Notes: a model not told the origin generated them from the letters alone. DNA of 64,000 nucleotides from Armatimonadota bacterium (GCA_037138755.1 JBAXHT010000001.1:405805-469804); one strand, 5' to 3'; shown: positions 34,726-43,109, counted from the stretch's first letter. A program made the numbers and translations.

Positions 34726-35669
34726 CGAGTCACTCCTGGAATGCTCAGCTTTGGCAGCACGGTCTCGAGATGCTCCCGTCGGTGGACGTGCATTTGCGGT
34801 ACTTGAAGAGTTTCACCCAAGGTTTCCTCAGGTTCATCGATCATCATGCCGGGTTGGTCGGTTGCGAATTCAAACAAGACTCCTCCAGGTTCGCGGAAGT
34901 AGATTGATCTGAAGTAGTCGCGCTCCATGATCGGTGATGTATGAAAACCGCTTCGACTTAGTTCCAAAAGCCACTGCTCGTGTATCTCATGGTTTTTGAT
35001 TCGAAAGGCAACGTGGTGAACCGTGCCAGCTGAGCTTCGGGCCAGGGGCTCGTTTGGAGCGTCGATCACGTCGACTTCAGACACGCCGAGGCAGAACCGG
35101 GTTCGACCATCTTCAGTAGCGGTTTGCTCGGCATTGAACTTCCGGGTGAGAGTGTCTTCGGTTGTGGCAAAGTCCCCAATCGATCGTCCTCTCATCGGCA
35201 TCAATGAGACACGTCGGATCGCTCGGATCGCATATTCGGCGGGAACCGGTGAGTGCTTCCAGAAGGTGAAATCCGTAGATGTTTCCACTTCTTCAAGCTC
35301 GATTCTGAGCCCGTCTGGATCGTGGGCCCAAATGACTCGCTTGCCGAAGATCATGTCTTCGCCGCTAGTCTTTGTTTCGATGGCAAGCCGGGTTACCCAG
35401 AAATCTAACGAGCCGACAGGAACCTCAAACGTGATAGATGCCGTTTCGCCACGGCCCCGCTTTCCCGGCAGGATATGACCGTAGGGAAAGGTGGTCATCA
35501 GGGTTCCGGGGCGGCCTATGCCGTCACCGTAGTATAGGTGGTAAACAGTGGGATCGTCGAAGTTGACGGTCTGCTTAACCAGTCGCAGGCCCAGCACCCC
35601 GACGTAGAAGTCGACGTTTTGCTGTGCATCGCCGGAGATCGCAGTGACGTGGTGAATTCCTAAAACCAT
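34722..35669 (-). CDS. mhqO: Ring-cleaving dioxygenase, VOC family (MhqO/MhqA-like)
   Basis: A 315-residue protein with two VOC repeats. The start GIHHVTAISGDAQQNVDFY supplies the first metal His, TVHHVAFRI supplies the second, and FREPGGVLFEF the Glu ligand. Such Fe(II) enzymes cleave hydroquinone-type rings. It lies between cutC (21 nt upstream) and the MhqD-like esterase (4-nt overlap), which suggests one operon for detoxifying quinones and possibly copper-linked stress. Confidence 0.87.
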   Translation of the reverse strand: MVLGIHHVTAISGDAQQNVDFYVGVLGLRLVKQTVNFDDPTVYHLYYGDGIGRPGTLMTTFPYGHILPGKRGRGETASITFEVPVGSLDFWVTRLAIETKTSGEDMIFGKRVIWAHDPDGLRIELEEVETSTDFTFWKHSPVPAEYAIRAIRRVSLMPMRGRSIGDFATTEDTLTRKFNAEQTATEDGRTRFCLGVSEVDVIDAPNEPLARSSAGTVHHVAFRIKNHEIHEQWLLELSRSGFHTSPIMERDYFRSIYFREPGGVLFEFATDQPGMMIDEPEETLGETLQVPQMHVHRREHLETVLPKLSIPGVTR

Positions 35670-35690
35670 GCTTCTATTTACGCATCCCAG

Positions 35691-36416
35691 CTACTTGGAA
35701 TCTGTATGCGACGATACACCTTTTGCGGCTTGTACGAATCGGCGCACTTCCTCCGCGAGCACCCTTGGTGCCGGTCCAAAGTCGACCGGTTTTGGAGTAT
35801 GTGGTTGCATGGCGGCGACGACGCTGGCGTGGATTTGTGAGACTCCCGTGGCCGCGATGAGGGCTTGTACGTTATGGTAACGGATTCCGGCTGCAGGAGC
35901 TATCTCGATGTCCTTCCCCGCGAGTTTGATAAGTCTCGCGATCATGTCCGCCCCTTCGGCGGCTGTCTTTCTGGCACCACTGGTTAGGGTTCGCCGGTAG
36001 CCAAGCTGGACCAGTTGTTCCAATGCTTTTTCGAGGTCCGGAGTCTGGTCGAAGACCCTATGGCAGACCATCGGGGTTCCCGTTGCTGCGTCTTGAAAAT
36101 GCTTCATGGCTTCAAGATTAAGTGTGTCGTCCGGGTTCGACGCGCCGACGACAATGAAGTCAGCGCCCCGCTCAGCAAACCAACTGATCTCACGGCACAT
36201 GAAATCAATTTCACCCTGACTATACTGATAGCCCCCCGTTCTAGGTCGAACCATTACGGCGACCGGAACATCGCCTTCAATCGCCATCTCAGAGAGAGCT
36301 TTGCTAGGAGTCAGCCCTCCGACTTCGAGTGCGCAGCAGAGCTCAATCCGATCGGCCCCTCCTTCTTGGACCGCAACAACCTCCTCTGGAGAGCAAGCAA
36401 TGACTTCAACGAGCAT
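35691..36416 (-). CDS. cutC: CutC family protein
   Basis: A 241-residue TIM-barrel protein with the family features: VIACSPEEVVAVQEGGADRI at the start, VMVRPRTGGYQYS, FIVVGASNPDDTLN and VCHRVFDQTPD. CutC was named for copper tolerance, though its biochemical role is not settled. It is the first gene of the cutC-mhqO-mhqD operon and has a TAAACT hexamer 6 nt before its ATG. Confidence 0.92.
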   Translation of the reverse strand: MLVEVIACSPEEVVAVQEGGADRIELCCALEVGGLTPSKALSEMAIEGDVPVAVMVRPRTGGYQYSQGEIDFMCREISWFAERGADFIVVGASNPDDTLNLEAMKHFQDAATGTPMVCHRVFDQTPDLEKALEQLVQLGYRRTLTSGARKTAAEGADMIARLIKLAGKDIEIAPAAGIRYHNVQALIAATGVSQIHASVVAAMQPHTPKPVDFGPAPRVLAEEVRRFVQAAKGVSSHTDSK

Positions 36417-36422
36417 GGCGGT

Positions 36423-36428
36423 AGTTTA
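36423..36428 (-). promoter_or_regulatory. -10-like hexamer TAAACT, leaderless start
   Basis: On the minus strand TAAACT is followed by ACCGCC (6 nt) and the cutC ATG at 36416. No Shine-Dalgarno fits in the gap. Confidence 0.45.
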
Positions 36429-36467
36429 TCGCTTCGTCGCCCGCTCGCCCGGTAACCTTAGTCGCAA

Positions 36468-37427
36468 ATGCCAACTCTGCCCCGCATCACCGGAACGTTT
36501 CTCGACGAAATCACTCATGACATCCCGAGTCAGAACTGGACGGAGCGGCACTGGCGGCGCGAATTCGAGCTTTATAGCAAGATCGGTCTCGACACCCTGA
36601 TCATCATTCGGGCCGGTTACAAGAACAAGTGCATCTACCCCTCGCAGGTGATTCCGTCACTGCTTCCGGTTTACGACGACATTGGAGAGATGTTTTTCTC
36701 ATTGGCCGATGAGTTTAATCTGAAGCTATTCTTTGGAACCTACGACAGTGGGTTCTACTGGTGGCGGCGAACTTGGTGGAAGGAAGTCGATCTGAACAAG
36801 GCATTCATCGACGAAGCTTACAACCGATACGGTCATCACAAAAGCTTTGCCGGTTGGTACCTAACACACGAGACGGGGAAGAACGATGCGCACATCATCG
36901 AGATCCACAACCACATCGGCCAGCATTGCAAGTCAAAAGCCGATCTGCCCGTTCTGATCTCGCCTTATCCCCAGGGCGCAAAGCAAAGCGGTGAAAACGC
37001 GCTTGCGCTCGAAGAGAGCTTTGATCACTGGGATCGGGTTTTCGCCGAGACAAACAAATCGTTCGACCTCTGCGCCTTTCAAGACGGTCAGGTGCATTAC
37101 GAAGAACTTCCGAAGTTCATCGAGGGTATCGCCGCTCTCGGCAAGAAGTACGGGATCACCATCTGGTCGAACCTCGAAACCTTTGACCGAGACATGCCCA
37201 TCAAGTTCCCTCCGGCAGATTGGCGCTACCTGCGCTTTAAGCTAGAAACCGCCGCCCAGATCGCAGAAAAGATCATCACGTTTGAGTTCCCACACTTCGT
37301 CTCGCCGTTCAGCTGCTACCCCTCGGCGCATAACCTGTTCGAGCGCTACATGACCTACGAAGGTGCAAAATGGAACCAAGGATTCGACCGAGAAATCCTC
37401 GATTGGGTGAAGTCGCAACGAGACTGA
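36468..37427 (+). CDS. DUF4434 TIM-barrel protein
   Basis: A 319-residue protein with the DUF4434 look: ITGTFLDEITHDIPSQNW, then LIIIRAGYKNK, FGTYDSGFYWW and FAGWYLTHETG. The family is predicted to be a glycoside-hydrolase-like TIM barrel, with Glu residues (YLTHETG; WSNLETFDRD) as possible catalytic groups, but no activity is established. There is no signal peptide, so it is likely cytoplasmic. It is divergent from cutC. Confidence 0.8.
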   Translation: MPTLPRITGTFLDEITHDIPSQNWTERHWRREFELYSKIGLDTLIIIRAGYKNKCIYPSQVIPSLLPVYDDIGEMFFSLADEFNLKLFFGTYDSGFYWWRRTWWKEVDLNKAFIDEAYNRYGHHKSFAGWYLTHETGKNDAHIIEIHNHIGQHCKSKADLPVLISPYPQGAKQSGENALALEESFDHWDRVFAETNKSFDLCAFQDGQVHYEELPKFIEGIAALGKKYGITIWSNLETFDRDMPIKFPPADWRYLRFKLETAAQIAEKIITFEFPHFVSPFSCYPSAHNLFERYMTYEGAKWNQGFDREILDWVKSQRD

Positions 37428-37448
37428 ACGCGGAAAGACTAATCGTGA

Positions 37449-37454
37449 TAAAGT
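37449..37454 (+). promoter_or_regulatory. -10-like hexamer TAAAGT, leaderless start
   Basis: TAAAGT is followed by GTGGTC (6 nt) and the ATG at 37461. It supports that ATG over the GTG at 37455. Confidence 0.4.
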
Positions 37455-37460
37455 GTGGTC

Positions 37461-37823
37461 ATGAAGAAGACAATCTCAGCCTTCATCGCCGGACTCGTCG
37501 TTGCCTCGATTCCCTACATCCTGCTCGCTCGAGCTGATGCCCAAGGTGCCGGTCCAGGTAGAGCACCCCAAGGACAATTCCAAGGCGGCCCAGCTCAACT
37601 TCCTCCGGGGCAATCCGTTCCTGGCGGCCCAGGAGGATTCCAACAAGGCTTCGCGCCAATCACTACCATCACGGTTGACGGCGATTACGTTTACGCCGGT
37701 GCCGGAAACTGGCTGTACAAGATCACAAAGAGCGATATGCGAGTGATCCAGCAGGTTTCGGTCCGACCACCGCAGAGAGCCGAGCGACAACCAGGCGGAG
37801 GCCCCGGCGGTGGGCAGAAGTAA
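37461..37823 (+). CDS. Small exported Gly/Pro/Gln-rich protein
   Basis: A 120-residue protein with a signal peptide (MKKTISAFIAGLVVASIPY, cleavage after ARADA). The mature part has low-complexity Gly/Pro/Gln stretches at both ends flanking a compact segment (ITVDGDYVYAGAGNWLYKIT) that resembles a single PQQ/propeller-type strand motif. This style occurs in small secreted proteins of Armatimonadota and Planctomycetes, but no function is known. It converges on the TlpA-like gene with 2 nt between stops. Confidence 0.65.
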   Translation: MKKTISAFIAGLVVASIPYILLARADAQGAGPGRAPQGQFQGGPAQLPPGQSVPGGPGGFQQGFAPITTITVDGDYVYAGAGNWLYKITKSDMRVIQQVSVRPPQRAERQPGGGPGGGQK

Positions 37824-37825
37824 CC

Positions 37826-38905
37826 CTAGTTCTCCGCTAACAGCTCCTCGATGACCTTCCGGCGATCAGCCGGACGGTCAGTGTAGCGAAGGATCCCTTT
37901 CTTGTCAACCAGGAACTGGGTTGGCCAGCTGCTGATGCCCCACTCGCGGGCAATGCCCCCGTTGGGTCCTTTTCCATCCCAAAGATTCGGCCATGTGATG
38001 GACTGCTGCTGGATATAGTCACTAAGCATTTTCTTTCCCTCATCTCCGGGAACATCGCCGCTGATCCCTACAATCTCAAATCCTCTGGGCCGTAGCTCCT
38101 TATACATCGCCAGCATTTCGTTTTCGATGTCTCGTCGACACGGGCCGCACCAAGTCGCCCAAAAGTCAACAAGAACAACTTTGCCTCTCAGCTCTTTGAA
38201 ATTCACATCTCGGCCGGTTGTGAAATCCTTGAAGTTCATCTCAAACGGTTTTCCGACGGCATCGAGGATTCTTAGTTTTCCGGCAGCTCCTTTGCCTAAG
38301 TTTGAGTTCGGATAGAACTTTGCCAGGTAGCCAATCGCAGTTCGTTCGCGAGAAGTGCCAGCGCACATGTCGCTGTACTTGTAGAAGTTGTAGACCCCCG
38401 ACTCTTCATTTGGATAAACACGTTGAAAGTCCAAGCATGCCTTCTCTGCTTTGTCCAGCAATGGCTTAGCTTGAGGGTCACTCAACTTCAGCTTGCGATC
38501 CAGGGCAATTCGCCACTGCCGCATCAAGACTTCCTTTGCGTCATAGTTTTTGGCGATTGCCAGGTTCGCTTTCGAAGGCTTCGTTCTGTAAAACTCGTTA
38601 ATATCCTTTCGGATCATGTCAAGCCGAGGCATCTTTGGAACCCGCACATGGCCAATGAAATCTTCCCACCGGGAGACCAGCAACTTTGGAGTCCGCTCAT
38701 GGTCCGGATACTTCTTGTAGAACTCAAGGACGAGTTTGCCTCGCTTGTCCGCGAGAACGTAGCACTCGTCGACCCATTTCATGATGTCGGTCTCTGGGCC
38801 AGGAATGGCTTCTTTGATGGAGTCGATTTCCGCCAATCGAACCTGAACATCACTTTGACCGGAGCCCGGAAAGCAGAGAAAAGCGGTTAGGGCAAGAATG
38901 CTCAT
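37826..38905 (-). CDS. TlpA/ResA-like exported thioredoxin-fold protein
   Basis: A 359-residue protein. It has a short signal-like N-terminus, about 200 residues of alpha-helical, repeat-like sequence, and then a thioredoxin domain from about residue 218. The active site is WCGPC (C253/C256) in VVLVDFWATWCGPCRRDI, and the cis-Pro loop is SSWPTQFLVD. These proteins reduce or exchange disulfides outside the cytoplasm, for example during cytochrome c maturation. The long helical extension may bind a partner. Confidence 0.87.
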   Translation of the reverse strand: MSILALTAFLCFPGSGQSDVQVRLAEIDSIKEAIPGPETDIMKWVDECYVLADKRGKLVLEFYKKYPDHERTPKLLVSRWEDFIGHVRVPKMPRLDMIRKDINEFYRTKPSKANLAIAKNYDAKEVLMRQWRIALDRKLKLSDPQAKPLLDKAEKACLDFQRVYPNEESGVYNFYKYSDMCAGTSRERTAIGYLAKFYPNSNLGKGAAGKLRILDAVGKPFEMNFKDFTTGRDVNFKELRGKVVLVDFWATWCGPCRRDIENEMLAMYKELRPRGFEIVGISGDVPGDEGKKMLSDYIQQQSITWPNLWDGKGPNGGIAREWGISSWPTQFLVDKKGILRYTDRPADRRKVIEELLAEN

Positions 38906-38984
38906 TGACGGGGAATTACCGCCAAACGTACAAGAATGGTTCCCGAGCGCGGTGCAAATGATACGCCATAATAAAAGAGTCCGC

Positions 38985-39060
38985 GGCTCCGTAGCTCAGG
39001 GGATAGAGCGCCTCCGTCCTAAGGAGGGCGTCGGGGGTTCGAGTCCCTCCGGGGCCGCCA
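38985..39060 (+). tRNA. tRNA-Arg (anticodon CCT)
   Basis: A complete 76-nt cloverleaf. The acceptor arm GGCTCCG pairs with CGGGGCC, the D arm contains GCTCAGGGGATAGAGC, the anticodon stem CCTCC/GGAGG encloses GTCCTAA with anticodon CCT (reads AGG), the T arm contains GGTTCGAGTCC, and CCA is encoded. Its 3' half from the anticodon loop (39016) to CCA (39060) recurs three times downstream, marking it as an insertion target. Confidence 0.97.
39016..39060 (+). repeat. Attachment-site core in the tRNA-Arg gene (copy 1)
   Basis: This 45-bp segment, from the anticodon loop GTCCTAA to the terminal CCA, is the reference for the downstream copies at 40731-40775, 45509-45553 and 48314-48358. Tyrosine recombinases commonly use the anticodon loop or T loop of tRNA genes as crossover sites, so it is read as the chromosomal attachment core. 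Confidence 0.8.
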
Positions 39061-39264
39061 GGGTTTTGATTGTCCGATCCAGAGACAGAGTCTGCAATTT
39101 TTTCCATAGATGCAGTTGACACCATCGGGAGGTGAGGTCAGGTTCTTCTGGTAATCGGAAATGGTTCTGGCAGAGTTTGATGAATATTGCAGGATTTTGA
39201 GGCATCGTCAACCTGCGCCAAGCACTCGTTTTGCCATAAACAAAACAAAACTGCGTTCTCTAGG

Positions 39265-39298
39265 TTGACAAACACTCGATACAGCAGCCTTATATAGT
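39265..39298 (+). promoter_or_regulatory. Promoter candidate of cassette 1
   Basis: TTGACA at 39265-39270 and TATATAGT at 39291-39298 form sigma-70-like boxes with a spacer of about 20 nt, slightly long. The start site would fall just inside the annotated GTG, which hints that the downstream GTG at 39323 could be the real start. Confidence 0.4.
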
Positions 39299-40063
39299 GT
39301 GTTTGAAAACTTTTACAAATCGGTGTGGGAATCACTTGAGAAGAACGAGAAGATCAAGTGGCTACTTCGGCAACACGGAGATGACTTTGACTCGCATGTT
39401 AGCAACGAGCTTCTCGGACGCGGTCAAACAGTTTGCGATACTGCTCTTCTAGGTCAACTCTATGCGTACCGTTATGCCCCAATGCATTTCTTTGCGCTGA
39501 GAAAGGTTCTCCCCTGCATGAAATGCGAGACTAGGTTGATCGACTTTGGAACGGGGCCTGGAACCGCATTGTTAGCGATTGCAGACAAAACAAACCAGAT
39601 AATCCATCACGTTGGACTGGAGATTGCCGAGGGAATGCGACTTGTTTGCGAAGATGCGATAACTCTTCTCGCAAGTCATATCGGAGAAAGCGTTTCTCAC
39701 GCACTCCCTGGAAAAGCATTCTGGGAAGACGCAGAAGGCTCATCACCAGAGCAACAGAGGGTCTTTATGTTCTCATACTTTTTCGGTCAAGATCTCAACG
39801 CCTCATTTGTTCAGGCAGTAGCAAGAACGATAAAATCCATCAAAAGAACAAACATGACACTTATATACACAAACCCCGTCGGACCGTATGCGAGTTGGAT
39901 GCCTAACAATGATATTCATCACTGGTATCGCCGGTTCTGTGAAGTCCTAGGTCATGAACCGAAGATTAGAACGACATCATACTCTTATGAAGCACTCTCG
40001 AATCTTGCCAAGCGAACCAAGAGAAGAGGCGAATGTGCGTATGAAGTCTGGAGTCTAACTTGA
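39299..40063 (+). CDS. SAM-dependent methyltransferase, Rsm22-like
   Basis: A 254-residue protein (GTG start; GTG 39323 is an alternative). Residues ~50-110 read YAYRYAPMHFFALRKVL, then RLIDFGTGPGTALLAIAD, the SAM-binding motif I. The Tyr/Arg-rich helix before that motif resembles the Rsm22 family of ribosome-associated methyltransferases. The 4-nt overlap with the AlkB-like gene shows coupled translation. In eukaryotic ALKBH8 an AlkB domain and a methyltransferase act together on tRNA wobble uridine, so an RNA-modification role is plausible but inferred. Codon use is AT-richer than neighbours. Confidence 0.65.
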   Translation: MFENFYKSVWESLEKNEKIKWLLRQHGDDFDSHVSNELLGRGQTVCDTALLGQLYAYRYAPMHFFALRKVLPCMKCETRLIDFGTGPGTALLAIADKTNQIIHHVGLEIAEGMRLVCEDAITLLASHIGESVSHALPGKAFWEDAEGSSPEQQRVFMFSYFFGQDLNASFVQAVARTIKSIKRTNMTLIYTNPVGPYASWMPNNDIHHWYRRFCEVLGHEPKIRTTSYSYEALSNLAKRTKRRGECAYEVWSLT

Positions 40064-40647
40064 GTCTTTTCGAATCGAAGGGTACAGCGCCAGTCGGATT
40101 ACAGATAATCAATCAGTTCCTATCATTATCGGAAGCCATGGTTGTTCTTGAGAAAATAGACTCTAATCTTTGGCTTTCCGATTTATCCCGAAGGGTTCAG
40201 CATTATGGATGGCGTTATGACTACCGGACAAGGAAATTGCATCCAGATTCTTATCTCGGACCACTTCCGGATTTTCTCTCAGGTCTTTGCCAACGAATCA
40301 AGCAAGAGCAATTGATGGAGGTTGTTCCGGATCAGGTGATCGTCAACGAATACTTGCCTGGTCAAGGGATTGCGCCTCACATCGATTGTGAGCCTTGCTT
40401 TGGTCCCGAGATTGCGACGATCTCGCTAGGTGACGAGTATCCGATGAATTTTCGGCACACGATCACAAACGAAGAGTTTCAACTGTTTCTTCCCGTCGGG
40501 TCGATCTGTGTTCTAAGTGGAGAGTCGCGATACTTGTGGACACATGAGATTGCGAAGCGCAAAAGCGATTTACTTCCAGGTGGTGGTCGGAAAGCTAGAT
40601 TGCGTCGAGTCTCAGTAACCTTTCGCTCTGTGTTGGTCTCTCTCTAA
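40060..40647 (+). CDS. AlkB-family 2-oxoglutarate/Fe(II) dioxygenase, ALKBH8-like
   Basis: A 195-residue oxygenase. Fe ligands are H107 and D109 in GIAPHID and H162 in SRYLWTHEI; the 2-oxoglutarate-binding Arg lies in the final RRVSVTFR. The strings EYLPGQGIAPHID, ATISLG and SGESRYLWTHEIAKRK are much closer to the ALKBH8 oxygenase domain than to E. coli AlkB, pointing to an RNA (tRNA) rather than DNA-repair substrate. This is an inference from motif similarity. It pairs with the upstream methyltransferase. Confidence 0.85.
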   Translation: MSLFESKGTAPVGLQIINQFLSLSEAMVVLEKIDSNLWLSDLSRRVQHYGWRYDYRTRKLHPDSYLGPLPDFLSGLCQRIKQEQLMEVVPDQVIVNEYLPGQGIAPHIDCEPCFGPEIATISLGDEYPMNFRHTITNEEFQLFLPVGSICVLSGESRYLWTHEIAKRKSDLLPGGGRKARLRRVSVTFRSVLVSL

Positions 40648-40671
40648 GTCTCTCAGTTAGGGTGGATTTTG

Positions 40672-40696
40672 GGAGACATCCAGAGACGTCCGTAGA
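40672..40696 (+). repeat. GAGAC-core direct repeats and GTAGA motif before copy 2
   Basis: GGAGACATCC (40672-40681) is followed directly by AGAGACGTCC (40682-40691) and GTAGA (40692-40696). GTAGA starts exactly 39 nt before the 45-bp tRNA-derived copy. An inverted AAGTCTCTCA lies at 40646-40655. The arrangement recurs at the other cassette ends and may be recombinase or accessory-protein binding sites. Confidence 0.55.
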
Positions 40697-40730
40697 TTCA
40701 AAATCGAGTTTTTTTACCCAACTTATTTCA

Positions 40731-40775
40731 GTCCTAAGGAGGGCGTCGGAGGTTCGAGTCCCTCCGGGGCCGCCA
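40731..40775 (+). repeat. tRNA-Arg 3'-half copy 2 (attachment-site repeat)
   Basis: 45 bp matching the tRNA from GTCCTAA to CCA with a single difference (44/45; GTCGGAGG instead of GTCGGGGG). The 5' half of the tRNA is absent, so it cannot be a functional tRNA. It marks the junction between cassette 1 and cassette 2. Confidence 0.85.
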
Positions 40776-40849
40776 GGGTTCTCAGCCAGAAAAGGTAGTC
40801 TTTCACTTCGGATTAGTCCTGATGGAACCCTGTTGTGGAAGGGGCGTAC

Positions 40850-40855
40850 TAAGTT
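40850..40855 (+). promoter_or_regulatory. -10-like hexamer TAAGTT of cassette 2
   Basis: TAAGTT is followed by ATTAGG (6 nt) and the ATG at 40862, the same spacing as other leaderless starts in the window. It lies 75 nt inside the cassette, so the cassette carries its own promoter. Confidence 0.4.
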
Positions 40856-40861
40856 ATTAGG

Positions 40862-41359
40862 ATGCGAGACTTGAAGCTCATCAAGCGATGTTTGATTCTT
40901 CTTGCACTGGTTTGGGCTCAGATCCCTGCCAGTGTGCTCGCTCAGCTTTGCCAGCCAACAGTCACTTGCGCGATGCCATGCTGTGTGGCCAAAGCGATTC
41001 ATCCTACGGCTAAAGCGAAGCCCGTTTGTGCGATGTGTCCTGATGAGGGTGCCACTGATTCTAAAGATTCGAGCAAATCCCACGAGACTGAGATTTCATC
41101 AAAATCCACCTCAGAATCGTGCCCTTGCAAAATCGCACCTCGAACCTATCCCGCAGAGCATTCCTTTACTGCTTGTTTCACAAACGCTTCAGGCCATGAT
41201 CAGGCGTTTTACGCGTGCACGGACGTAAAGCCGCTCAGGTTTGAACTGGCTATTTTTACGACAATGCGCCCTGGAATCATTGGATCCGATTCGGGTCCGC
41301 CAATTCGAGGACCAAGTTGCGTCTGGCTTGGCCGCGCTCCTCCTACTGCAGTTGCTTAA
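40862..41359 (+). CDS. Exported Cys-rich small protein, possible metal binder
   Basis: A 165-residue protein with a signal peptide (KRCLILLALVWAQIPASVLA). The mature region is rich in Cys, arranged as CAMPCC, CAMC and CPC, with a Ser/Lys/Glu-rich linker between. Such spacing suits soft-metal binding (copper or mercury). No family is recognised. It heads the metal-handling operon of cassette 2, 71 nt before the next gene. Confidence 0.6.
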   Translation: MRDLKLIKRCLILLALVWAQIPASVLAQLCQPTVTCAMPCCVAKAIHPTAKAKPVCAMCPDEGATDSKDSSKSHETEISSKSTSESCPCKIAPRTYPAEHSFTACFTNASGHDQAFYACTDVKPLRFELAIFTTMRPGIIGSDSGPPIRGPSCVWLGRAPPTAVA

Positions 41360-41430
41360 TCTAGCTGTGCTCCATCACTGAGCCGGTCACTTTGCGTCTC
41401 ATCGTACTTATCAACCCATTAGGAAAACAC

Positions 41431-42648
41431 ATGTTAACAACCATCGCTCTATCGGCGGTTTTGATCGGACGGGCCCCCTCACTCTTGGGCCCTGCCGTTG
41501 CAGAATCGACCTCATTCAATTCGATTCACACTGGATTCACGCCACAGAATTTAGCTACTCAAACGAACAAGGTCACGTTCGGCAAGTATCAAGCCGAACT
41601 CCGTATTCCAGAAGGCGGGCTCTTCGCTGGAGAGGAGCTCGATGTTGAGTTTCGGGTGACCGATACCACTCAGAAGGATGCCGTAGAAGAAGGCTTCAAA
41701 GGCGTGGGAGCGATCGAAGCAACCGCAGTGATGACGATGCCGAGCATGATGGGAATGCCAGAGGTGAGACCCAAAGTTCATCGTGAGGGAGTGCCGGGTG
41801 ACTACGGCATGGAACTGTACTTCGCCCACGGCGGAGAGTACAAGATCGACCTGGCTCTGAACATTCCGGGAGAGGGTGTGAAGAACATCTCGTTTTTGGT
41901 AGATGTCAAAGATGAAAAGCCAGCGACCATCAAAGCTCAGCCGTACAAACTGAAAGTCGTTAACTGGCCGAAAAATGCCAATGCTGGAGTAAGAACCAAC
42001 CTTAAATTGCAAGTCATAGACTCAAAGACCGGCGCTGTACAAACGTCGTTTGACGAAGCCCATACGAAGCTCTTTCACCTGCTTATCGCTAGTAAGGATT
42101 TGAACTGGTTCGTACACGAACACCCGGTCATGGATGCCAAGGGCACCTGGTCCGTTCCGATCACGTTCCCAGCTGGGACAAAGTATTGGGTCTACGGCGA
42201 CGTCGCTCCGACGGGCAAAGGCTCTCGTGTGCTCATCACTTCCGTCCAAGTTCAAGGTGCTAAGCCTGCTTGGAACACGAAGTTGAGCCTCAGTCGAACT
42301 GGCTCGGATGGTGGTCTAAAGGGACTCCTCTCTACGTTGGAGCCTATTGAAACTGGCCGCAAGGCGACCCTCCAAGTGAAGCTCTTTGACACTAAAACCG
42401 GGATTCCGGCTGGAAATACCGTTAAATGGCTGGGAGCCGCGGGTCATATGATGATCTTTCACAAAGATGGTCAAACCGTTGTCCACAGCCACCCAGCCGA
42501 AGATGCTGAGAATGAGGCGTTGGTAAAACGTGGCATTGTGCGGTTTACCGGGAGATTCCCGAAGGTCGGAACTTATAAAGTCTACGCCCAGTTTGACTGG
42601 AACGGAAAAGTCCGAACTCTGCCTTTTGCCGTCGAGGTCACAGAATGA
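41431..42648 (+). CDS. Exported protein with duplicated H-D-H-H domain (YtkA/FixH-like), metal resistance candidate
   Basis: A 405-residue protein. The ATG at 41431 has AGGA 6-7 nt upstream and starts a signal peptide (MLTTIALSAVLIG); an earlier TTG at 41392 is less likely. Residues ~45-150 resemble a YtkA/FixH-like beta domain with MTMPSMMGMP (Met-rich). Two later domains carry the same pattern H-x6-D-x5-H-x-H-P with identical spacing: HLLIASKDLNWFVHEHP from His216 and HMMIFHKDGQTVVHSHP from His339. The His and Met richness suggests copper binding in the periplasm. Its stop overlaps the next start. Confidence 0.7.
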   Translation: MLTTIALSAVLIGRAPSLLGPAVAESTSFNSIHTGFTPQNLATQTNKVTFGKYQAELRIPEGGLFAGEELDVEFRVTDTTQKDAVEEGFKGVGAIEATAVMTMPSMMGMPEVRPKVHREGVPGDYGMELYFAHGGEYKIDLALNIPGEGVKNISFLVDVKDEKPATIKAQPYKLKVVNWPKNANAGVRTNLKLQVIDSKTGAVQTSFDEAHTKLFHLLIASKDLNWFVHEHPVMDAKGTWSVPITFPAGTKYWVYGDVAPTGKGSRVLITSVQVQGAKPAWNTKLSLSRTGSDGGLKGLLSTLEPIETGRKATLQVKLFDTKTGIPAGNTVKWLGAAGHMMIFHKDGQTVVHSHPAEDAENEALVKRGIVRFTGRFPKVGTYKVYAQFDWNGKVRTLPFAVEVTE

Positions 42649-43109
42649 AACGAATCCTAGTTGCCCTTCTTTTCATGATTTCCGCTTTTGCATTCTCTCA
42701 CGAGGGCGATTGTCCACACTGCAAGATGCCATTGCTCCAAAACACAAAGGATCAGGACAACGAGGTTGTGGTCAAGTTTGGGAACAAGCGGATTGAGTAC
42801 CGATGTGTCTATTGCGTTTTCAAAGACCAGAAGCGATACAAGAGCGACCTGATTGTTTACGCTCCCGGCGAAAAAGTCGGTGAGCCGATTGTTCTCAAGC
42901 GAACAGACGGCAAATGGTCGGCTCCAGAAGGCGCGGTTTTTCTGAATACATTCAAGAAGCACTCCGAATGCGCCGAGCTCTCGCGGGCGTTTAGCTCTAA
43001 AGCAGCCTTCGAAAAGTATGTTGCGGATAAGAAAGTTGTCGACGCAAAACCACTATCGCTCACCGAGTTCATTGATCTGGTGATGAAGCCAGTTGGAACT
43101 GACAAATGA
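42645..43109 (+). CDS. NosL-like exported metal-binding protein
   Basis: A 154-residue protein with a signal peptide (RILVALLFMISAFAFS) followed by two CxxC pairs: C23-P-H-C26 and C54-V-Y-C57. The C-terminal part (HSECAELSRAFSSKAAFEKY) matches the C-terminal domain of the next gene's product (HPNCSVWSRVFTSRSAFDKF), so the two are paralogous. NosL proteins are copper-binding periplasmic or lipoprotein chaperones; the resemblance here is moderate. Coupled by 4-nt overlaps on both sides. Confidence 0.65.
   Translation: MKRILVALLFMISAFAFSHEGDCPHCKMPLLQNTKDQDNEVVVKFGNKRIEYRCVYCVFKDQKRYKSDLIVYAPGEKVGEPIVLKRTDGKWSAPEGAVFLNTFKKHSECAELSRAFSSKAAFEKYVADKKVVDAKPLSLTEFIDLVMKPVGTDK

Larger units (their letters stand above)
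39061..40775 (+). mobile_element. tRNA-anchored cassette 1 (methyltransferase + AlkB)
   Basis: About 1.7 kb between the tRNA-Arg 3' end and the second 45-bp copy. It holds two coupled genes, a methyltransferase and an AlkB-like oxygenase, whose base composition is visibly more AT-rich than the flanking genes. No integrase or transposase is present. The distal repeat differs from the tRNA at one position, so this is probably the most recent insertion. It is read as a cargo-only element mobilised in trans. Confidence 0.6.
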
